DNA of 64,000 nucleotides from Microbacterium fluvii (GTDB lineage: Bacteria; Actinomycetota; Actinomycetes; Actinomycetales; Microbacteriaceae). Below, piece after piece: positions 42,769-51,864 of the stretch (positions within the stretch are counted from its first letter, which is position 1; the number at the start of each line of letters is the position of its first letter). The stretch lies in NCBI RefSeq assembly GCF_025515205.1, contig NZ_JAOPFX010000001.1, forward strand, positions 930,001-994,000. The letters are read 5' to 3'. Made by a program: the position numbers and the translations under genes. The notes under the pieces were generated by a model, which ran no database searches, was not told the origin of the DNA, and saw only the letters and a program-made list of their open reading frames with translations.

Positions 42769-44408
42769 GCATCCACGAGCCCCCCACCACATCCTCTTCA
42801 GTTCAGCGGCGATCGTGGATGCCGATGGTCGGGCTGTTCCTCGCCCAGATCCTCATGTCGTACAACGTCGCCGCGCTTCCGGTGTCGCTGGGCGGGATGG
42901 TCGACACGTTCGGAGTGCCGCCCACCGACGTGAGCACCGCGATCGTCACGTATGGGCTCGTGGTCGCTGCGCTCGTGATGGTCGGGTCGAAGATCGGCCA
43001 ACGCGTCGGCTGGGTGATCATGTTCCGCGTCGTCGTGGCGCTGTTCGCCGGCTCCGCGCTGATGATGATCCTCGGACCATCCGTCGGCTGGGTCATCGGC
43101 GCACAGGCCGTGGCCGGCGCGTCCGCGGCGATCATCGTGCCCTCGCTGGTCGCGCTTATCGCGGAGAACTATCGCGGTCGCCAGCAGGAGACGGCGATCG
43201 GATCGCTCGGCTCCGCGAGGGCGCTCGCCGGTGTGAGCGCGTTCCTCATCGGCGGCACACTCGCCACATTCGTCGGCTGGCGGCACGTGTTCGTGGTCGT
43301 GCTCATCATCGCCGTTGCGGTTTTCGCATTCAGCTTCACTCTGCGGGGGTTGCCGGGAAACCCGGGGATCAAGATCGACCTGGTCGGTGCCCTTCTCATC
43401 GGTCTGGGTATCGTGTCGCTCACGCTGGGCGTCAACAACCTCAACGGCTGGGGAATCCTGTTCGCCAAAGACGACGCCCCGTTCGATGTGCTCGGGCTCT
43501 CGCCTGCTCCGGTCCTCATCCTCATCGGCCTGATCCTGGTCCAGCTGTTCTTCCTGTGGACGCGGCGTCGAACCCGATCTGGCAGGGTGCCGCTCGTGAG
43601 CCTGTCGGTCTTCGGATCGTCGCGCGAGCGCGCCGCCGTGTACGCGATGTTCATCGTCGTCGGCCTCGAAGCGGCACTGAACTTCAGCATCCCGCTGTAT
43701 ATCCAGATCGTGCAGGGGCGCACCCCGTTCGACACGTCGCTGGCTATGCTGCCGTTCAACCTCACCGTGTTCTTCTCCGCGATGATCGTGGTCCGGTTCT
43801 ACCGCCGGTTCCCGCCGCGAGTGATCGGGATGTTCGGGTTCGTGTTGACGACCGTGGCGCTGCTCTGGCTCGCGTTCGTCGTCACCAACAACTGGGAGAC
43901 GCTTCCGACGATTCTCGGTCTCTTCGTCTTCGGCGTCGGGCAGGGCGCTCTTGTCACCCTCGTGTTCAATGTGCTCGTCACCGCCTCGCCGAAGGAGCTT
44001 GCCGGAGACGTGGGCTCGGTGCGAGGGACGACCCAGAATCTCGCCTCCGCAGTCGGCACAGCCATCGCCGGCGCTCTTCTCGTCGGCATCCTGAGCGTCA
44101 ACGTCGTCGCCGCTCTCGCCGACCATCCAGAACTGCCGCCTGATCTTGTCGCGCAGGTAGATCTCGACCGCACCAACTTCGTCAGCAACGACCGACTGCG
44201 CGACATCCTCGACGACACCGACGCGACACCCGCACAGGTCGACGCGGCCGTCGCCGTCAACGAAGAGGCACGGCTCAGCGCACTGAAGCTCGGACTGCTG
44301 ATCCTCGCCGGAGTCAGTGCCGCCGCGATCGTGCCGGCGAGCCGGCTGCCGAAATATGTGCCGGGCGAGATCCCGGAGTCGGTCGCGACGGGAGCCCGCC
44401 CTCGGTGA
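42765..44408 (+). CDS. MFS transporter (DHA2/EmrB-like, 14-helix type)
   Basis: A 547-residue proton-coupled exporter-like permease. Helices begin at MVGLFLAQILMSYNVAAL; RALAGVSAFLIGGTLATFVGWRHVF resembles the motif-C region of drug/H+ antiporters. About 14 helices are seen, with a soluble acidic stretch near residue 480. The start overlaps glsA (ATGA) and the end overlaps the SLC13 gene (GTGA). The substrate is unknown; operon context suggests amino-acid or amine traffic. Confidence 0.87.
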   Translation: MSIHEPPTTSSSVQRRSWMPMVGLFLAQILMSYNVAALPVSLGGMVDTFGVPPTDVSTAIVTYGLVVAALVMVGSKIGQRVGWVIMFRVVVALFAGSALMMILGPSVGWVIGAQAVAGASAAIIVPSLVALIAENYRGRQQETAIGSLGSARALAGVSAFLIGGTLATFVGWRHVFVVVLIIAVAVFAFSFTLRGLPGNPGIKIDLVGALLIGLGIVSLTLGVNNLNGWGILFAKDDAPFDVLGLSPAPVLILIGLILVQLFFLWTRRRTRSGRVPLVSLSVFGSSRERAAVYAMFIVVGLEAALNFSIPLYIQIVQGRTPFDTSLAMLPFNLTVFFSAMIVVRFYRRFPPRVIGMFGFVLTTVALLWLAFVVTNNWETLPTILGLFVFGVGQGALVTLVFNVLVTASPKELAGDVGSVRGTTQNLASAVGTAIAGALLVGILSVNVVAALADHPELPPDLVAQVDLDRTNFVSNDRLRDILDDTDATPAQVDAAVAVNEEARLSALKLGLLILAGVSAAAIVPASRLPKYVPGEIPESVATGARPR

Positions 44409-46222
44409 ACGTGGACCTCGTGATCGTCGTCGCGCTTCTGATCGCGAGTATCGCGATGTTCGCGATCGGTCGGCCCCGCATGGATGTGGTCGCGGTGCTG
44501 ATGATCGTTGCGCTGCCCCTCACCGGCGTCCTGACCGTATCCGAGACTCTTGCCGGATTCGCCGATCCGAACGTGGTGCTGATTGCGGCGCTGTTCGTGG
44601 TCGGGGAGGGGCTGTCTCGCACGGGGGTGACCTATCGGCTGGGCGATTGGCTGGGGCGCACCGCGGGCGCGAGCGAGGCCCGGGTGATCGTGCTGCTCAT
44701 GCTCTGCGTGGCGTTGCTCGGCGCGGTGATGAGCTCCACAGGCGTGGTCGCGATCTTCATCCCCGTCGCTCTCAGCGTCGCGGCACGCACCGGAGTCTCC
44801 AAGCGTCAGCTCTTGATGCCATTGAGCTTCGCAGGACTGATCAGCGGCACACTCACCCTGATCGCCACGACTCCCAACCTGGTCATCGATGCCGAGCTGG
44901 TCCGCAGCGGCAACGAAGGTTTCGGGTTCTTCAGCCCGACACCGTTCGGCTTGGTCATCCTCGCCCTGGCGATCGGTTACATCCTGATCGCGAGACGCTG
45001 GCTGGGTGAAGACGTCGACTCCGGCGGTGGCGCCCGCCGAACCTTCGACCTGCTGCTCTCGGACTACGGCGTCGATGCGCGCACGCACAGGTATCGGGTG
45101 GGCGCGGCATCCCCTCTCATCGGATGCCGGCTCGCCGATGTCGATCTGGGAGCGGGGCGCCCGGCGAGGGTGCTCGTGCTCGAACAGCGCAGACTCGTGC
45201 GGCGATCCGTGCTGACCACGGCCGACGACGCACGAGTCCGCAGCGGAGATGTGCTGGTGGTCGACGTGGCACTCGATGCCGCACGTCGCGGTGCTCTCGA
45301 GCTCACCGAAGGGCCGAGGGGCGACGACAACGTGTTCGCGAAGCACGCGCGTCAGCTCGGCATGGCCGAGGTCATGATCGCACCGGAGTCGTACGCGCGC
45401 GGCCGCAGCGTGGTGAGCCTCCGCTTCGCGCAACGGTACGACCTCGTGGTGCTGGGAGTGCGGCACAAAGGCACGGCCGCCGGCGCGGTGTTCCCCTCGA
45501 TCCGCCTCGCGACCGGCGACACCCTGCTCGTGACCGGCGGGTGGAACGCGATCCAGCGGCTGCGGACCAGCCCCGACGGGTATGTGCTCCTCGATCTGCC
45601 TGTCGAGGTCGACGAGGTCGCCCCTGCCGCTAATCAGGCCCCCTTCGCGATCGCGAGCGTGCTGCTGATGGTCGTGCTCATGGTCACCGGTGTCGTGCCG
45701 AATGTGATCGCAGCCCTCATCGCATGCTTGCTCATGGGCGCCTTCCGTTGCATCGACATGCCCAGCGCGTACCGCGCGATCCACTGGCCGACACTGCTGC
45801 TGATCGTGGGGATGCTGCCATTCGCGCTCGCCCTGGAGCGCACGGGCGGCGTCGACCTCGTCGTCGACGGCCTTCTCGGTGCCGTCGGCGATGCGGGGCC
45901 GACCGTGCTGCTCGCCGTGCTGTTCGCTTTGACGGCGACGATCGGCCTGTTCGTGTCTAACACCGCCACGGCCGTGCTCATGGCGCCGATCGCGATCACG
46001 ACCGCGACCGAACTCGGCGCGTCTCCTCTTCCCTTCGCCATGATCATCGCGCTGGCCGCGTCGTGCGCGTTCATGACACCCGTCTCGTCGCCGGTGAACA
46101 CGCTCGTCGTCGAGCCCGGTCGATACCGATTCGGAGACTTCTTCCGCGTCGGCGCCCCGTTCACCGTGATCGTGCTCGTCGTGAGCGTCGTGCTCGTTCC
46201 GCCTGTTCTTCCGCTGTACTGA
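44405..46222 (+). CDS. SLC13/DASS-like permease with RCK_C (TrkA-C) domains
   Basis: A 605-residue transporter. Two membrane halves flank a central cytoplasmic region (about residues 210-400) with two TrkA-C-like repeats (PLIGCRLADVDLG...GDVLVVD and SVVSLRFAQRYDLVVLGVRHKG). TTPNLVID and SNTATAVLMAP, with MTPVSSPVNTLV near the end, are typical DASS hairpin motifs. Relatives import dicarboxylates, sulfate or other anions with Na+. GTG 44405 overlaps the MFS stop. Confidence 0.9.
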   Translation: MNVDLVIVVALLIASIAMFAIGRPRMDVVAVLMIVALPLTGVLTVSETLAGFADPNVVLIAALFVVGEGLSRTGVTYRLGDWLGRTAGASEARVIVLLMLCVALLGAVMSSTGVVAIFIPVALSVAARTGVSKRQLLMPLSFAGLISGTLTLIATTPNLVIDAELVRSGNEGFGFFSPTPFGLVILALAIGYILIARRWLGEDVDSGGGARRTFDLLLSDYGVDARTHRYRVGAASPLIGCRLADVDLGAGRPARVLVLEQRRLVRRSVLTTADDARVRSGDVLVVDVALDAARRGALELTEGPRGDDNVFAKHARQLGMAEVMIAPESYARGRSVVSLRFAQRYDLVVLGVRHKGTAAGAVFPSIRLATGDTLLVTGGWNAIQRLRTSPDGYVLLDLPVEVDEVAPAANQAPFAIASVLLMVVLMVTGVVPNVIAALIACLLMGAFRCIDMPSAYRAIHWPTLLLIVGMLPFALALERTGGVDLVVDGLLGAVGDAGPTVLLAVLFALTATIGLFVSNTATAVLMAPIAITTATELGASPLPFAMIIALAASCAFMTPVSSPVNTLVVEPGRYRFGDFFRVGAPFTVIVLVVSVVLVPPVLPLY

Positions 46223-46253
46223 CTCTCGCGCGCGGCGTCGTTAGGATTCGGGC

Positions 46254-46946
46254 ATGCCGTTGATCCAAGGCGTCCTGCTGCCGGGGTTGGGTGCGATCGC
46301 GGTTCTCGCCGCGGCGGGGCGGGCGGTGCGGCTGCTCGACGGCGACGATCCTCGCGAAGACCGGGCTGTGCGTGCGCTGCAGCAGGCGTTCGGTCACCGG
46401 CCGGACGACGGCGATGCCCTTGTCGTCACTGGCCGCGCCGAGCCGACGGTGCCGCGCGAGCCGATCGATCGGGTCACCGAGCCGCTCTCGTGGTACTCCG
46501 GTGTGCCGCAGACGATCGCGAACGGCGCGATCTGGTGCGCCGTCACTTGGCTGTCGACGCGCGACCGCCGTTCAGCGGTCGCCCCCGCGGCGGCGCTCGC
46601 CATCGAGACCGCGTGCTTCGTCGCATCCGCGGCGCTCGTGAAACGGCCACGACCCGCAGAAGTCTGGCGCCCGGAGCAGCCGCATGCCACGTCGTCGTTT
46701 CCCTCCGGGCACACGGCGGCAGCATTCGCGCTCCATGGCGCACTCGCCGACCTGCTCGATCGACACGGCGCCCGCGTCACGCGGCTGATCGGGCCCCTGC
46801 TTCGGTACGGGATTCCCGGTGCGATCGCGTTCTCGCGGGTCTACCGGGGCCAACACCACATCTCAGACACCATCGCGGGCGCCCTGCTCGGGCGGTGGAT
46901 CGCCGGTGTGGTGCGGCGAGAGCTGATCTGCCGAAACGCAGCGTGA
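46254..46946 (+). CDS. PAP2-family phosphatase
   Basis: A 230-residue membrane phosphatase with the three PAP2 motifs: KRPRP, SSFPSGHTAAAF and SRVYRGQHHISD. All catalytic residues (Lys, Arg, SGH, Arg, His) are present. Substrates of the family are phosphatidate, undecaprenyl diphosphate or similar lipid phosphates. TAGGAT (46242-46247) gives a leaderless ATG at 46254. Confidence 0.9.
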   Translation: MPLIQGVLLPGLGAIAVLAAAGRAVRLLDGDDPREDRAVRALQQAFGHRPDDGDALVVTGRAEPTVPREPIDRVTEPLSWYSGVPQTIANGAIWCAVTWLSTRDRRSAVAPAAALAIETACFVASAALVKRPRPAEVWRPEQPHATSSFPSGHTAAAFALHGALADLLDRHGARVTRLIGPLLRYGIPGAIAFSRVYRGQHHISDTIAGALLGRWIAGVVRRELICRNAA

Positions 46947-46955
46947 AGGGGGACC

Positions 46956-47426
46956 ATGTACTTCGTCGTCGTCGGTCTGCAGACCGTCGTTCTGCCGCTG
47001 TTGTTCGGCACGATCCATCTGGTCGTGGCACCCGGGTCGCCGATCGCGATCTACGGCATGTGGTGGGCGTTCTGGGGCGTGGGCACGCGGCTCCTGGTGG
47101 CGGGGATCACCCAGCTCGTCAAGCCTGACATCACGTCGGGGATCATGGGGGAGAGCGCGCCCAGTGCCGCCGAGCGAACCGTGACGCGTGAGCTCGCTCA
47201 GGCGAACATCGCCTTCGGAGCGGTCGGTCTGCTGGCGCTGATTCCCGGGTGGTGGCCGATCGCGGGCCTCGCGGGAGGGGTATATCTGGGGCTCGCGTAC
47301 CTCGGCCACCTGCGCAACCGTAGCCGCAACGCGATGGAGACGTTCGCGATGTGGACCGACCTGATCGTCGCGGTCATCGTCATCGCCGCCGGCGTCGTCG
47401 GACTGGCTCAGGTGCTCACGAACTGA
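46956..47426 (+). CDS. small four-helix membrane protein
   Basis: 156 residues, mostly hydrophobic (VVGLQTVVLPLLFGTIHLVV, WWAFWGVGTRLLVAGITQL, ANIAFGAVGLLALI, WTDLIVAVIVIAAGVVGL). It resembles unnamed DUF membrane proteins of actinobacteria and has no known function. AAGGGGG lies 3 nt before ATG 46956, 9 nt after the PAP2 stop, so the two are likely co-transcribed. Confidence 0.7.
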   Translation: MYFVVVGLQTVVLPLLFGTIHLVVAPGSPIAIYGMWWAFWGVGTRLLVAGITQLVKPDITSGIMGESAPSAAERTVTRELAQANIAFGAVGLLALIPGWWPIAGLAGGVYLGLAYLGHLRNRSRNAMETFAMWTDLIVAVIVIAAGVVGLAQVLTN

Positions 47427-47469
47427 CGCCGCCGCGTTCGACGTCGGAGGGCAGCGCTAGCGTGCGGGC

Positions 47470-47985
47470 ATGAGCGATTTCGCCGACGTGCTGCTCGCGG
47501 CCGGGCCTGCCGCTGATCTCCCCGCCGACCACGACGTGTTCGGCCGACTCGTCGGTAGCTGGCGCGTGCGCAACCGCTATCGCGCCTCTGCCGAGTCCGA
47601 GTGGGCGGAGAGCGAGCGGGACTGGATCTTCTCGTGGGTCGCCGGGGGCCGGGCGATCCAGGACGTCATCGTCGGCAGCGACCGCGGTGACGAACCGGTG
47701 ATCGCCGGCACCACGATTCGGGCGTTCGACCCGCGCATCGGCGCCTGGCGGGTGAACTGGTTCGGCACCCTGCACGCGAACTACGGAGCGCTCATCGCTC
47801 GCGCGCACGGTGCCGACAGCATCCGCCAAGACGGCAGCGAACTCACCCCAGACGGTGAGATCCCCCTCCGCTGGAACTTCAGTGACATCACGGCCGACAC
47901 GTTCGCCTGGGACGGCTGGTCGTCTGCCGACGGCGGTCGCACCTGGTGGCTGGAGCAGCATATGGATGCGGTGCGCACCGAGTAG
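47470..47985 (+). CDS. DUF1579-like beta-barrel protein
   Basis: 171 residues without signal or membrane helix. FGRLVGSWRVRNRYR, WIFSWVAGGRAIQDVI, TTIRAFDPRIGAWRVNWFG and RWNFSDITADTFAWDG follow the lipocalin-like DUF1579 pattern (W at strand ends). Function unknown, probably small-ligand binding. TAGCGT (47458-47463) gives a leaderless ATG. Confidence 0.75.
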   Translation: MSDFADVLLAAGPAADLPADHDVFGRLVGSWRVRNRYRASAESEWAESERDWIFSWVAGGRAIQDVIVGSDRGDEPVIAGTTIRAFDPRIGAWRVNWFGTLHANYGALIARAHGADSIRQDGSELTPDGEIPLRWNFSDITADTFAWDGWSSADGGRTWWLEQHMDAVRTE

Positions 47986-48021
47986 TCCGTCGGCAGAGGC
48001 TCGCGTGACTCGAAGTGGCGG

Positions 48022-48606
48022 CTATCCGGCGCCGCGGATTGCGGCGGTGACGAGGCGCTCGATGTCGAGATCGCGGATGGGAGTGCGCAGCACGAGCAGC
48101 CGGTGGTAGAAGGCGCCCCAGATCTGGTCGATGACGATGTCGATGTCGGCGTCGGCGCCCAGCTGCCCGGCGCGTTGCGCCTTCAGGAGGCGCTCCCGCG
48201 CGAGGTCCCGGCGGGGGAGCGCATAGGTGCGCGTCCACGCCTCGGCCAGATCGGGATCGGTCTGCGCAGAGCCGATGAGCTGGGGGATGACGCTGCCTCC
48301 CTCGGCGATCAATTCGGCGAAAGAGGTGACCTGGGTGACGAGGTCCGCATGAAGGTCGCCTGTGTCGGGGAACTCCAGCAACGGCTGGCTGCGGGCGAAG
48401 TACGCCTCGGCGGCGAGGGCGCCCGGTGACGGCCACCACTTGTAGAGCGTGGTCTTGCTCACACCGGCTTCTTTGGCGATCCGTTCGAACGTGATCGCTC
48501 GGATGCCCTCGGCGAACAGCAGCCTGCCCGCCGCGTCGACGGCGGCGGCGCGCACCTCCGCGGCAGGGCGGCGTCCCCGCCCTGAGCGCTGGGTCGATGA
48601 GTGCAC
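48022..48606 (-). CDS. TetR family regulator
   Basis: 194 residues: RRPAAEVRAAAVDAAGRLLF then the HTH ITFERIAKEAGVSKTTLYKWW, followed by a TetR_C ligand domain (LIGSAQTDPDLAEAWT, DIVIDQIWGAFYHRLLV). GTG 48606 has GGGAG 6 nt upstream. It is divergent from an SDR gene with two TGGAC-N5-GTCCA-type sites between. Confidence 0.87.
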   Translation of the reverse strand: MHSSTQRSGRGRRPAAEVRAAAVDAAGRLLFAEGIRAITFERIAKEAGVSKTTLYKWWPSPGALAAEAYFARSQPLLEFPDTGDLHADLVTQVTSFAELIAEGGSVIPQLIGSAQTDPDLAEAWTRTYALPRRDLARERLLKAQRAGQLGADADIDIVIDQIWGAFYHRLLVLRTPIRDLDIERLVTAAIRGAG

Positions 48607-48621
48607 GATCGGCTCCCTTTG

Positions 48622-48670
48622 TGGACGATCTGTCCATTATGCACTAGCATCCGTTATGAACAAATCGTCC
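48622..48670. promoter_or_regulatory. paired operators between tetR and the SDR gene
   Basis: TGGAC-GATCT-GTCCA (48622-48636) is a perfect dyad. TGAAC-AAATC-GTCCA (48656-48670) is a one-mismatch copy nearer the SDR gene. Both arms agree with a TetR dimer site covering the two divergent promoters. Confidence 0.65.
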
Positions 48671-48692
48671 ACATGAAGTCGGGAGACTCACA

Positions 48693-49430
48693 ATGACCAC
48701 TTCCACGAGTCGCGTCGCGATCGTCACCGGTGGCTCCGGGGGAATCGGCCGAGCAAGCGCACTGCGGCTTGCGGCAGACGGCACCGCCGTGGTCGTGCAC
48801 TACGCCGGCAACCGCGACCGTGCCCTCGAGACCGTGCGCGACATCGAGACCGCCGGCGGCCGCGCGATCGCGGTCGGGGGAGATGTCGCCGATGAACGCG
48901 AAATGCTGTCGCTCTTCGATGCCGCCGAGGAGGCCTTCGGCGGCATCGATGTGCTCGTGCACACCGCCGGAATCATGCCCCTCGCACCCATTGCCGAGCT
49001 GGATCTCGAGACGTTCGATCGGGTGCAGCGCACGAATGTGCGCGGCACATTCGTCGTCGACCAGCTCGCCGCTCGGCGACTGCGCGCGGGTGGGGCGATC
49101 GTGAACTTCTCCACCTCCGTGACGCGGCTGCAGATCCCCGGCTACGGCGCCTACGCGGCGTCGAAGGGCGCCGTCGAGGCGATCACCCTGATCCTCGCGC
49201 GCGAGCTGCGCGGGCGGGACATCACCGTCAACGCCGTCGCCCCGGGGCCGACGGCGACTCCGCTGTTCTTCGAGGGCAAGAGCCAGGAGCAGATCGACGG
49301 GATCGCCGCATCCAACCCGATGACGCGTCTCGGCACGCCCCAAGACATCGCCGAGACCGTCGCCTTTCTCGCCGGGCCGGGTCGATGGGTCAACGGCCAG
49401 GTGCTCTACGTCAACGGCGGCGCCGCATGA
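48693..49430 (+). CDS. SDR family oxidoreductase
   Basis: A 245-residue classical short-chain dehydrogenase: TGGSGGIGRASALRLA (cofactor), NFSTS with Y-x3-K as YAASKGAVEAI (catalytic), and the PGPTATPLF loop. The 3-ketoacyl-reductase-like C-terminus WVNGQVLYVNGG is complete. GGGAG lies upstream of ATG 48693. It overlaps the next gene (ATGA) and is probably repressed by the divergent TetR. Confidence 0.9.
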   Translation: MTTSTSRVAIVTGGSGGIGRASALRLAADGTAVVVHYAGNRDRALETVRDIETAGGRAIAVGGDVADEREMLSLFDAAEEAFGGIDVLVHTAGIMPLAPIAELDLETFDRVQRTNVRGTFVVDQLAARRLRAGGAIVNFSTSVTRLQIPGYGAYAASKGAVEAITLILARELRGRDITVNAVAPGPTATPLFFEGKSQEQIDGIAASNPMTRLGTPQDIAETVAFLAGPGRWVNGQVLYVNGGAA

Positions 49431-50155
49431 GCGTGCATCTCATCGGTGGAGGCGCGACGACGACTGCGGATGCGGCACTCCATGCGCCGTTCGTTGCCGA
49501 AGCGGTGCGTCGCGCGCATGACGCAGGCCGTGTGCGACCGCGGATCGCCGTGATCTCGCTGCATCCCGAAGCAGTGGAGAAGGCAGCGGCGCTGGGCGAG
49601 CTGCTGACCGAAGCAGCCGCGGGAGCCGACGTCGAACTGCATCTGACCGCTGGGCGACCTGACCGGTCGATCGGCCTCGATGCGATCGCGGATGTCGACG
49701 GCATCGCCGTCGGCGGAGGCAACGTCGAGACAGTGCGTGCGGGGCTCGAGCCCCTCTTCGACCAGATGCGGCGGCTCGTCGCCGACGGAGTGCCCTACCT
49801 CGGTGTCTCGGCCGGCGCGATGATCGCGGCGGAGGGGTCGCTGGGCAGCGGATCCCGGATCGGCGGTGTCGTCGTCTCGCCGGAAGACCCTGACGAGCCG
49901 GGCGACGAACTCGAGATCGAGGCCGGTATCGGGCTCGTCGACGTGACCGTCGAAGTGCACACCGCCCAGCGCGGCATGCTGTCGAGACTGGTCGCCGCGG
50001 TCGAGTCCGGGCTCATCTCGGGTGGACTCGGCATCGACGAGCGCACGACCCTGATCGTCGGCGACGGCGTGCTGCGGGTCGAGGGTGCGGGCAATGTCTG
50101 GCGCGTCGCGCCGGCTGAGAACGGCGTTCTCGTCTCGACGATTTTCACGGCGTGA
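49427..50155 (+). CDS. peptidase S51/cyanophycinase-like protein
   Basis: 242 residues resembling the Ser-nucleophile class I amidotransferase-like peptidase family. VHLIGGGATTT opens the protein, GIAVGGGNVETVR precedes the elbow, and YLGVSAGAMIAAEG carries the Ser in S-A-G. Relatives hydrolyse Asp-containing dipeptides or cyanophycin. Coupled to the SDR gene by a 4-nt overlap. Confidence 0.8.
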   Translation: MSVHLIGGGATTTADAALHAPFVAEAVRRAHDAGRVRPRIAVISLHPEAVEKAAALGELLTEAAAGADVELHLTAGRPDRSIGLDAIADVDGIAVGGGNVETVRAGLEPLFDQMRRLVADGVPYLGVSAGAMIAAEGSLGSGSRIGGVVVSPEDPDEPGDELEIEAGIGLVDVTVEVHTAQRGMLSRLVAAVESGLISGGLGIDERTTLIVGDGVLRVEGAGNVWRVAPAENGVLVSTIFTA

Positions 50156-50195
50156 GCGGCCGGGCGCGGCGGTGGGGGAGCGTAGCGTCGGCGCC

Positions 50196-50684
50196 ATGAG
50201 CGATCGCGCGCGTCGCGCCGAGTGGGCCTGGCTGAAGGTCATCGCGTGGTTCAATCTCGTCTCGGCGATGATCGGCGCGGTGGGCTTGATCGGCTTCGGC
50301 GGGATGGGCATTCCGCTGGAGTGGCTCCATGCCTCTCCGTTCACGACATATGTCTGGCCCGGCGTGATCCTCGGTGTCGTCGTGGGCGGTTCGCAAGCGC
50401 TGGCGCTTCTCGCGACCCACGGTCGCTACCGGCTGGCGAGCGGCATGAACGTCGCGGCCGGGCTGGTGATGATGACGTGGATCTTCGTCGAGATCGCGAT
50501 GATGCTCGTGTGGTCTCCGCTGCAGGGGATCTACTTCGCAGCCGGCCTCATCCAGGTCACGCTTGCCGCACTGACACTCGGAGCGTGGCCTTCGCCGCTG
50601 TTTCAGCGCGGTTCGTATCCCGTGCCCCAGCGCAGCATCCACGACTCCGAATCGGTGAGGCGATCGAACCCGAACTGCTCGTAG
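50196..50684 (+). CDS. four-helix membrane protein
   Basis: 162 residues with helices VIAWFNLVSAMIGAVGLIGFGG, VWPGVILGVVVGGSQALALLA, GMNVAAGLVMMTWIFVEIAMML and YFAAGLIQVTLAALTLGAW. No family function is known. TAGCGT (50183-50188) places a leaderless start at ATG 50196. Its polar tail overlaps the convergent GNAT gene by 82 nt, so the last 25 residues may not be conserved. Confidence 0.7.
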   Translation: MSDRARRAEWAWLKVIAWFNLVSAMIGAVGLIGFGGMGIPLEWLHASPFTTYVWPGVILGVVVGGSQALALLATHGRYRLASGMNVAAGLVMMTWIFVEIAMMLVWSPLQGIYFAAGLIQVTLAALTLGAWPSPLFQRGSYPVPQRSIHDSESVRRSNPNCS

Positions 50685-51037
50685 AGGCCGTGCGCGTCTT
50701 CGGTGAACAGTGCCGTGCGCTTGAGGCCGAGGGGTTCGAGGTCGTCGACGATGCCCGCCATGATCCGCTTGCCGACGCCGCGCCCGCGGGCGGCGGGGTC
50801 GACGAAGACATCGGCGATCCATGCGAACGTCGCACCGTCGGTGATCGCCCGGGCGTAGCCGAGCTGCTGCCCGCTCTCGGCGTCGAAGACGCCGTAGTTG
50901 CGAGAGCCGGCCATGGCGGTCTCGTGCGCTTCGCGGGTTCTGCCGCGCGCCCAATACGACTCTTCTGCCAGCCATCGGTGCACGCGGTCGACATCCATGG
51001 CTGCGGCGTCGGCAGAGAAGACGAGGTCGTGGGACAT
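50603..51037 (-). CDS. GNAT family N-acetyltransferase
   Basis: 144 residues: DVDRVHRWLAEESYWARG at the N-terminus and the acetyl-CoA loop VDPAARGRGVGKRIMAGIV. The GLYEQFGFDRL segment is the usual last-helix motif. Substrate unknown. ATG 51037 fits the family start; an in-frame ATG exists 12 nt upstream. Confidence 0.87.
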   Translation of the reverse strand: MSHDLVFSADAAAMDVDRVHRWLAEESYWARGRTREAHETAMAGSRNYGVFDAESGQQLGYARAITDGATFAWIADVFVDPAARGRGVGKRIMAGIVDDLEPLGLKRTALFTEDAHGLYEQFGFDRLTDSESWMLRWGTGYEPR

Positions 51038-51103
51038 GGGTCGATCCAACCAGCCGAGCGCGTCTGGGCGACCGGGCTGGTTGTGATCATGTGGACTGCT
51101 GGG

Positions 51104-51790
51104 CTACCTCGATGGCGCAGCGGCCGCCTCGGCCGACACGACCATGCGTTCGGGTGAGTCCGGCCGGAAGCCCACGAACAGCATGTATCCGGCGAACCAG
51201 AGCTCGAAGGCGAAGATCGGCACGGCGAGCACCATAGCGAGGCTGCCCGACTGCTCGACGACGCCGAACAGCTGGCCGAGGTCGCTCAGCAGCACGAGCG
51301 TGCCGCCGATCGCGCCGAGGATCGGGATGCCGGGGAACACGAGCCGCGAGCGCCACAGGGCGACGGCGAGGATGACGGTGTTGACCGCGATCACGAGCCC
51401 CTGCCCGACGAGGAACGACGCCTCGTGCAGCCACTCGAGCGTCGGCTCGAGCGCCGGATCGGTCGGTGCCGCAATCGCGCCGGTCTGCAACTGCACGAGG
51501 ACGATCATCGGAAGCGTGCCGGCGCCGATGATCGCTGCCTCGAGTCCGCGCAGCCCCGCGAAGGCGGCGGCGCCGACCGGGGCGTAGGGGCGCAGCACCG
51601 CCAGCAGCACGATGCCGTTGCCGACGCATGCGAGGGCGAGGGTCACTTCGAGTGCGACGCCGACCTGGATGAGGCCGGCGCCGCCGCCCTCGGTTGCGAG
51701 GCGGTAGAAGATCGCCGCGCCGACCGACGTCACGTGCGTGACGAGGTAGAGCAGGCCCGCGGCGAGCGCGAGGGAACGAAGGCGAGTCAT
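51104..51790 (-). CDS. DUF4386 family membrane protein
   Basis: 228 residues with six hydrophobic segments. LALAAGLLYLVTHVTSVGAAIFYRLA and LVGQGLVIAVNTVILAVALWRSRLVFPGIPILGAIGG follow the DUF4386 pattern. Function unknown. GGAG lies before ATG 51790. Divergent from a TetR gene across a 74-bp gap with two perfect palindromes, so probably strongly repressed. Confidence 0.83.
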   Translation of the reverse strand: MTRLRSLALAAGLLYLVTHVTSVGAAIFYRLATEGGGAGLIQVGVALEVTLALACVGNGIVLLAVLRPYAPVGAAAFAGLRGLEAAIIGAGTLPMIVLVQLQTGAIAAPTDPALEPTLEWLHEASFLVGQGLVIAVNTVILAVALWRSRLVFPGIPILGAIGGTLVLLSDLGQLFGVVEQSGSLAMVLAVPIFAFELWFAGYMLFVGFRPDSPERMVVSAEAAAAPSR

Positions 51791-51814
51791 GGTTCTCCGA
51801 TCTGATCCGGCCGG

Positions 51815-51864
51815 GTATACGACGTATACTCCATGCAAACAGACTCTAGGTATACGGTGTATAC
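51815..51864. promoter_or_regulatory. two perfect GTATAC-N3-GTATAC operators
   Basis: GTATAC-GAC-GTATAC (51815-51829) lies by the DUF4386 promoter. GTATAC-GGT-GTATAC (51850-51864) abuts the TetR start codon at 51865. The arms are identical and the centres 35 bp apart. Confidence 0.8.

Noticed and set aside
42798..45784. Long minus-strand frames (442 and 661 codons)
   Set aside because: They are histidine/aspartate-rich shadows of the MFS and SLC13 genes, whose membrane-protein reading frames are unmistakable.
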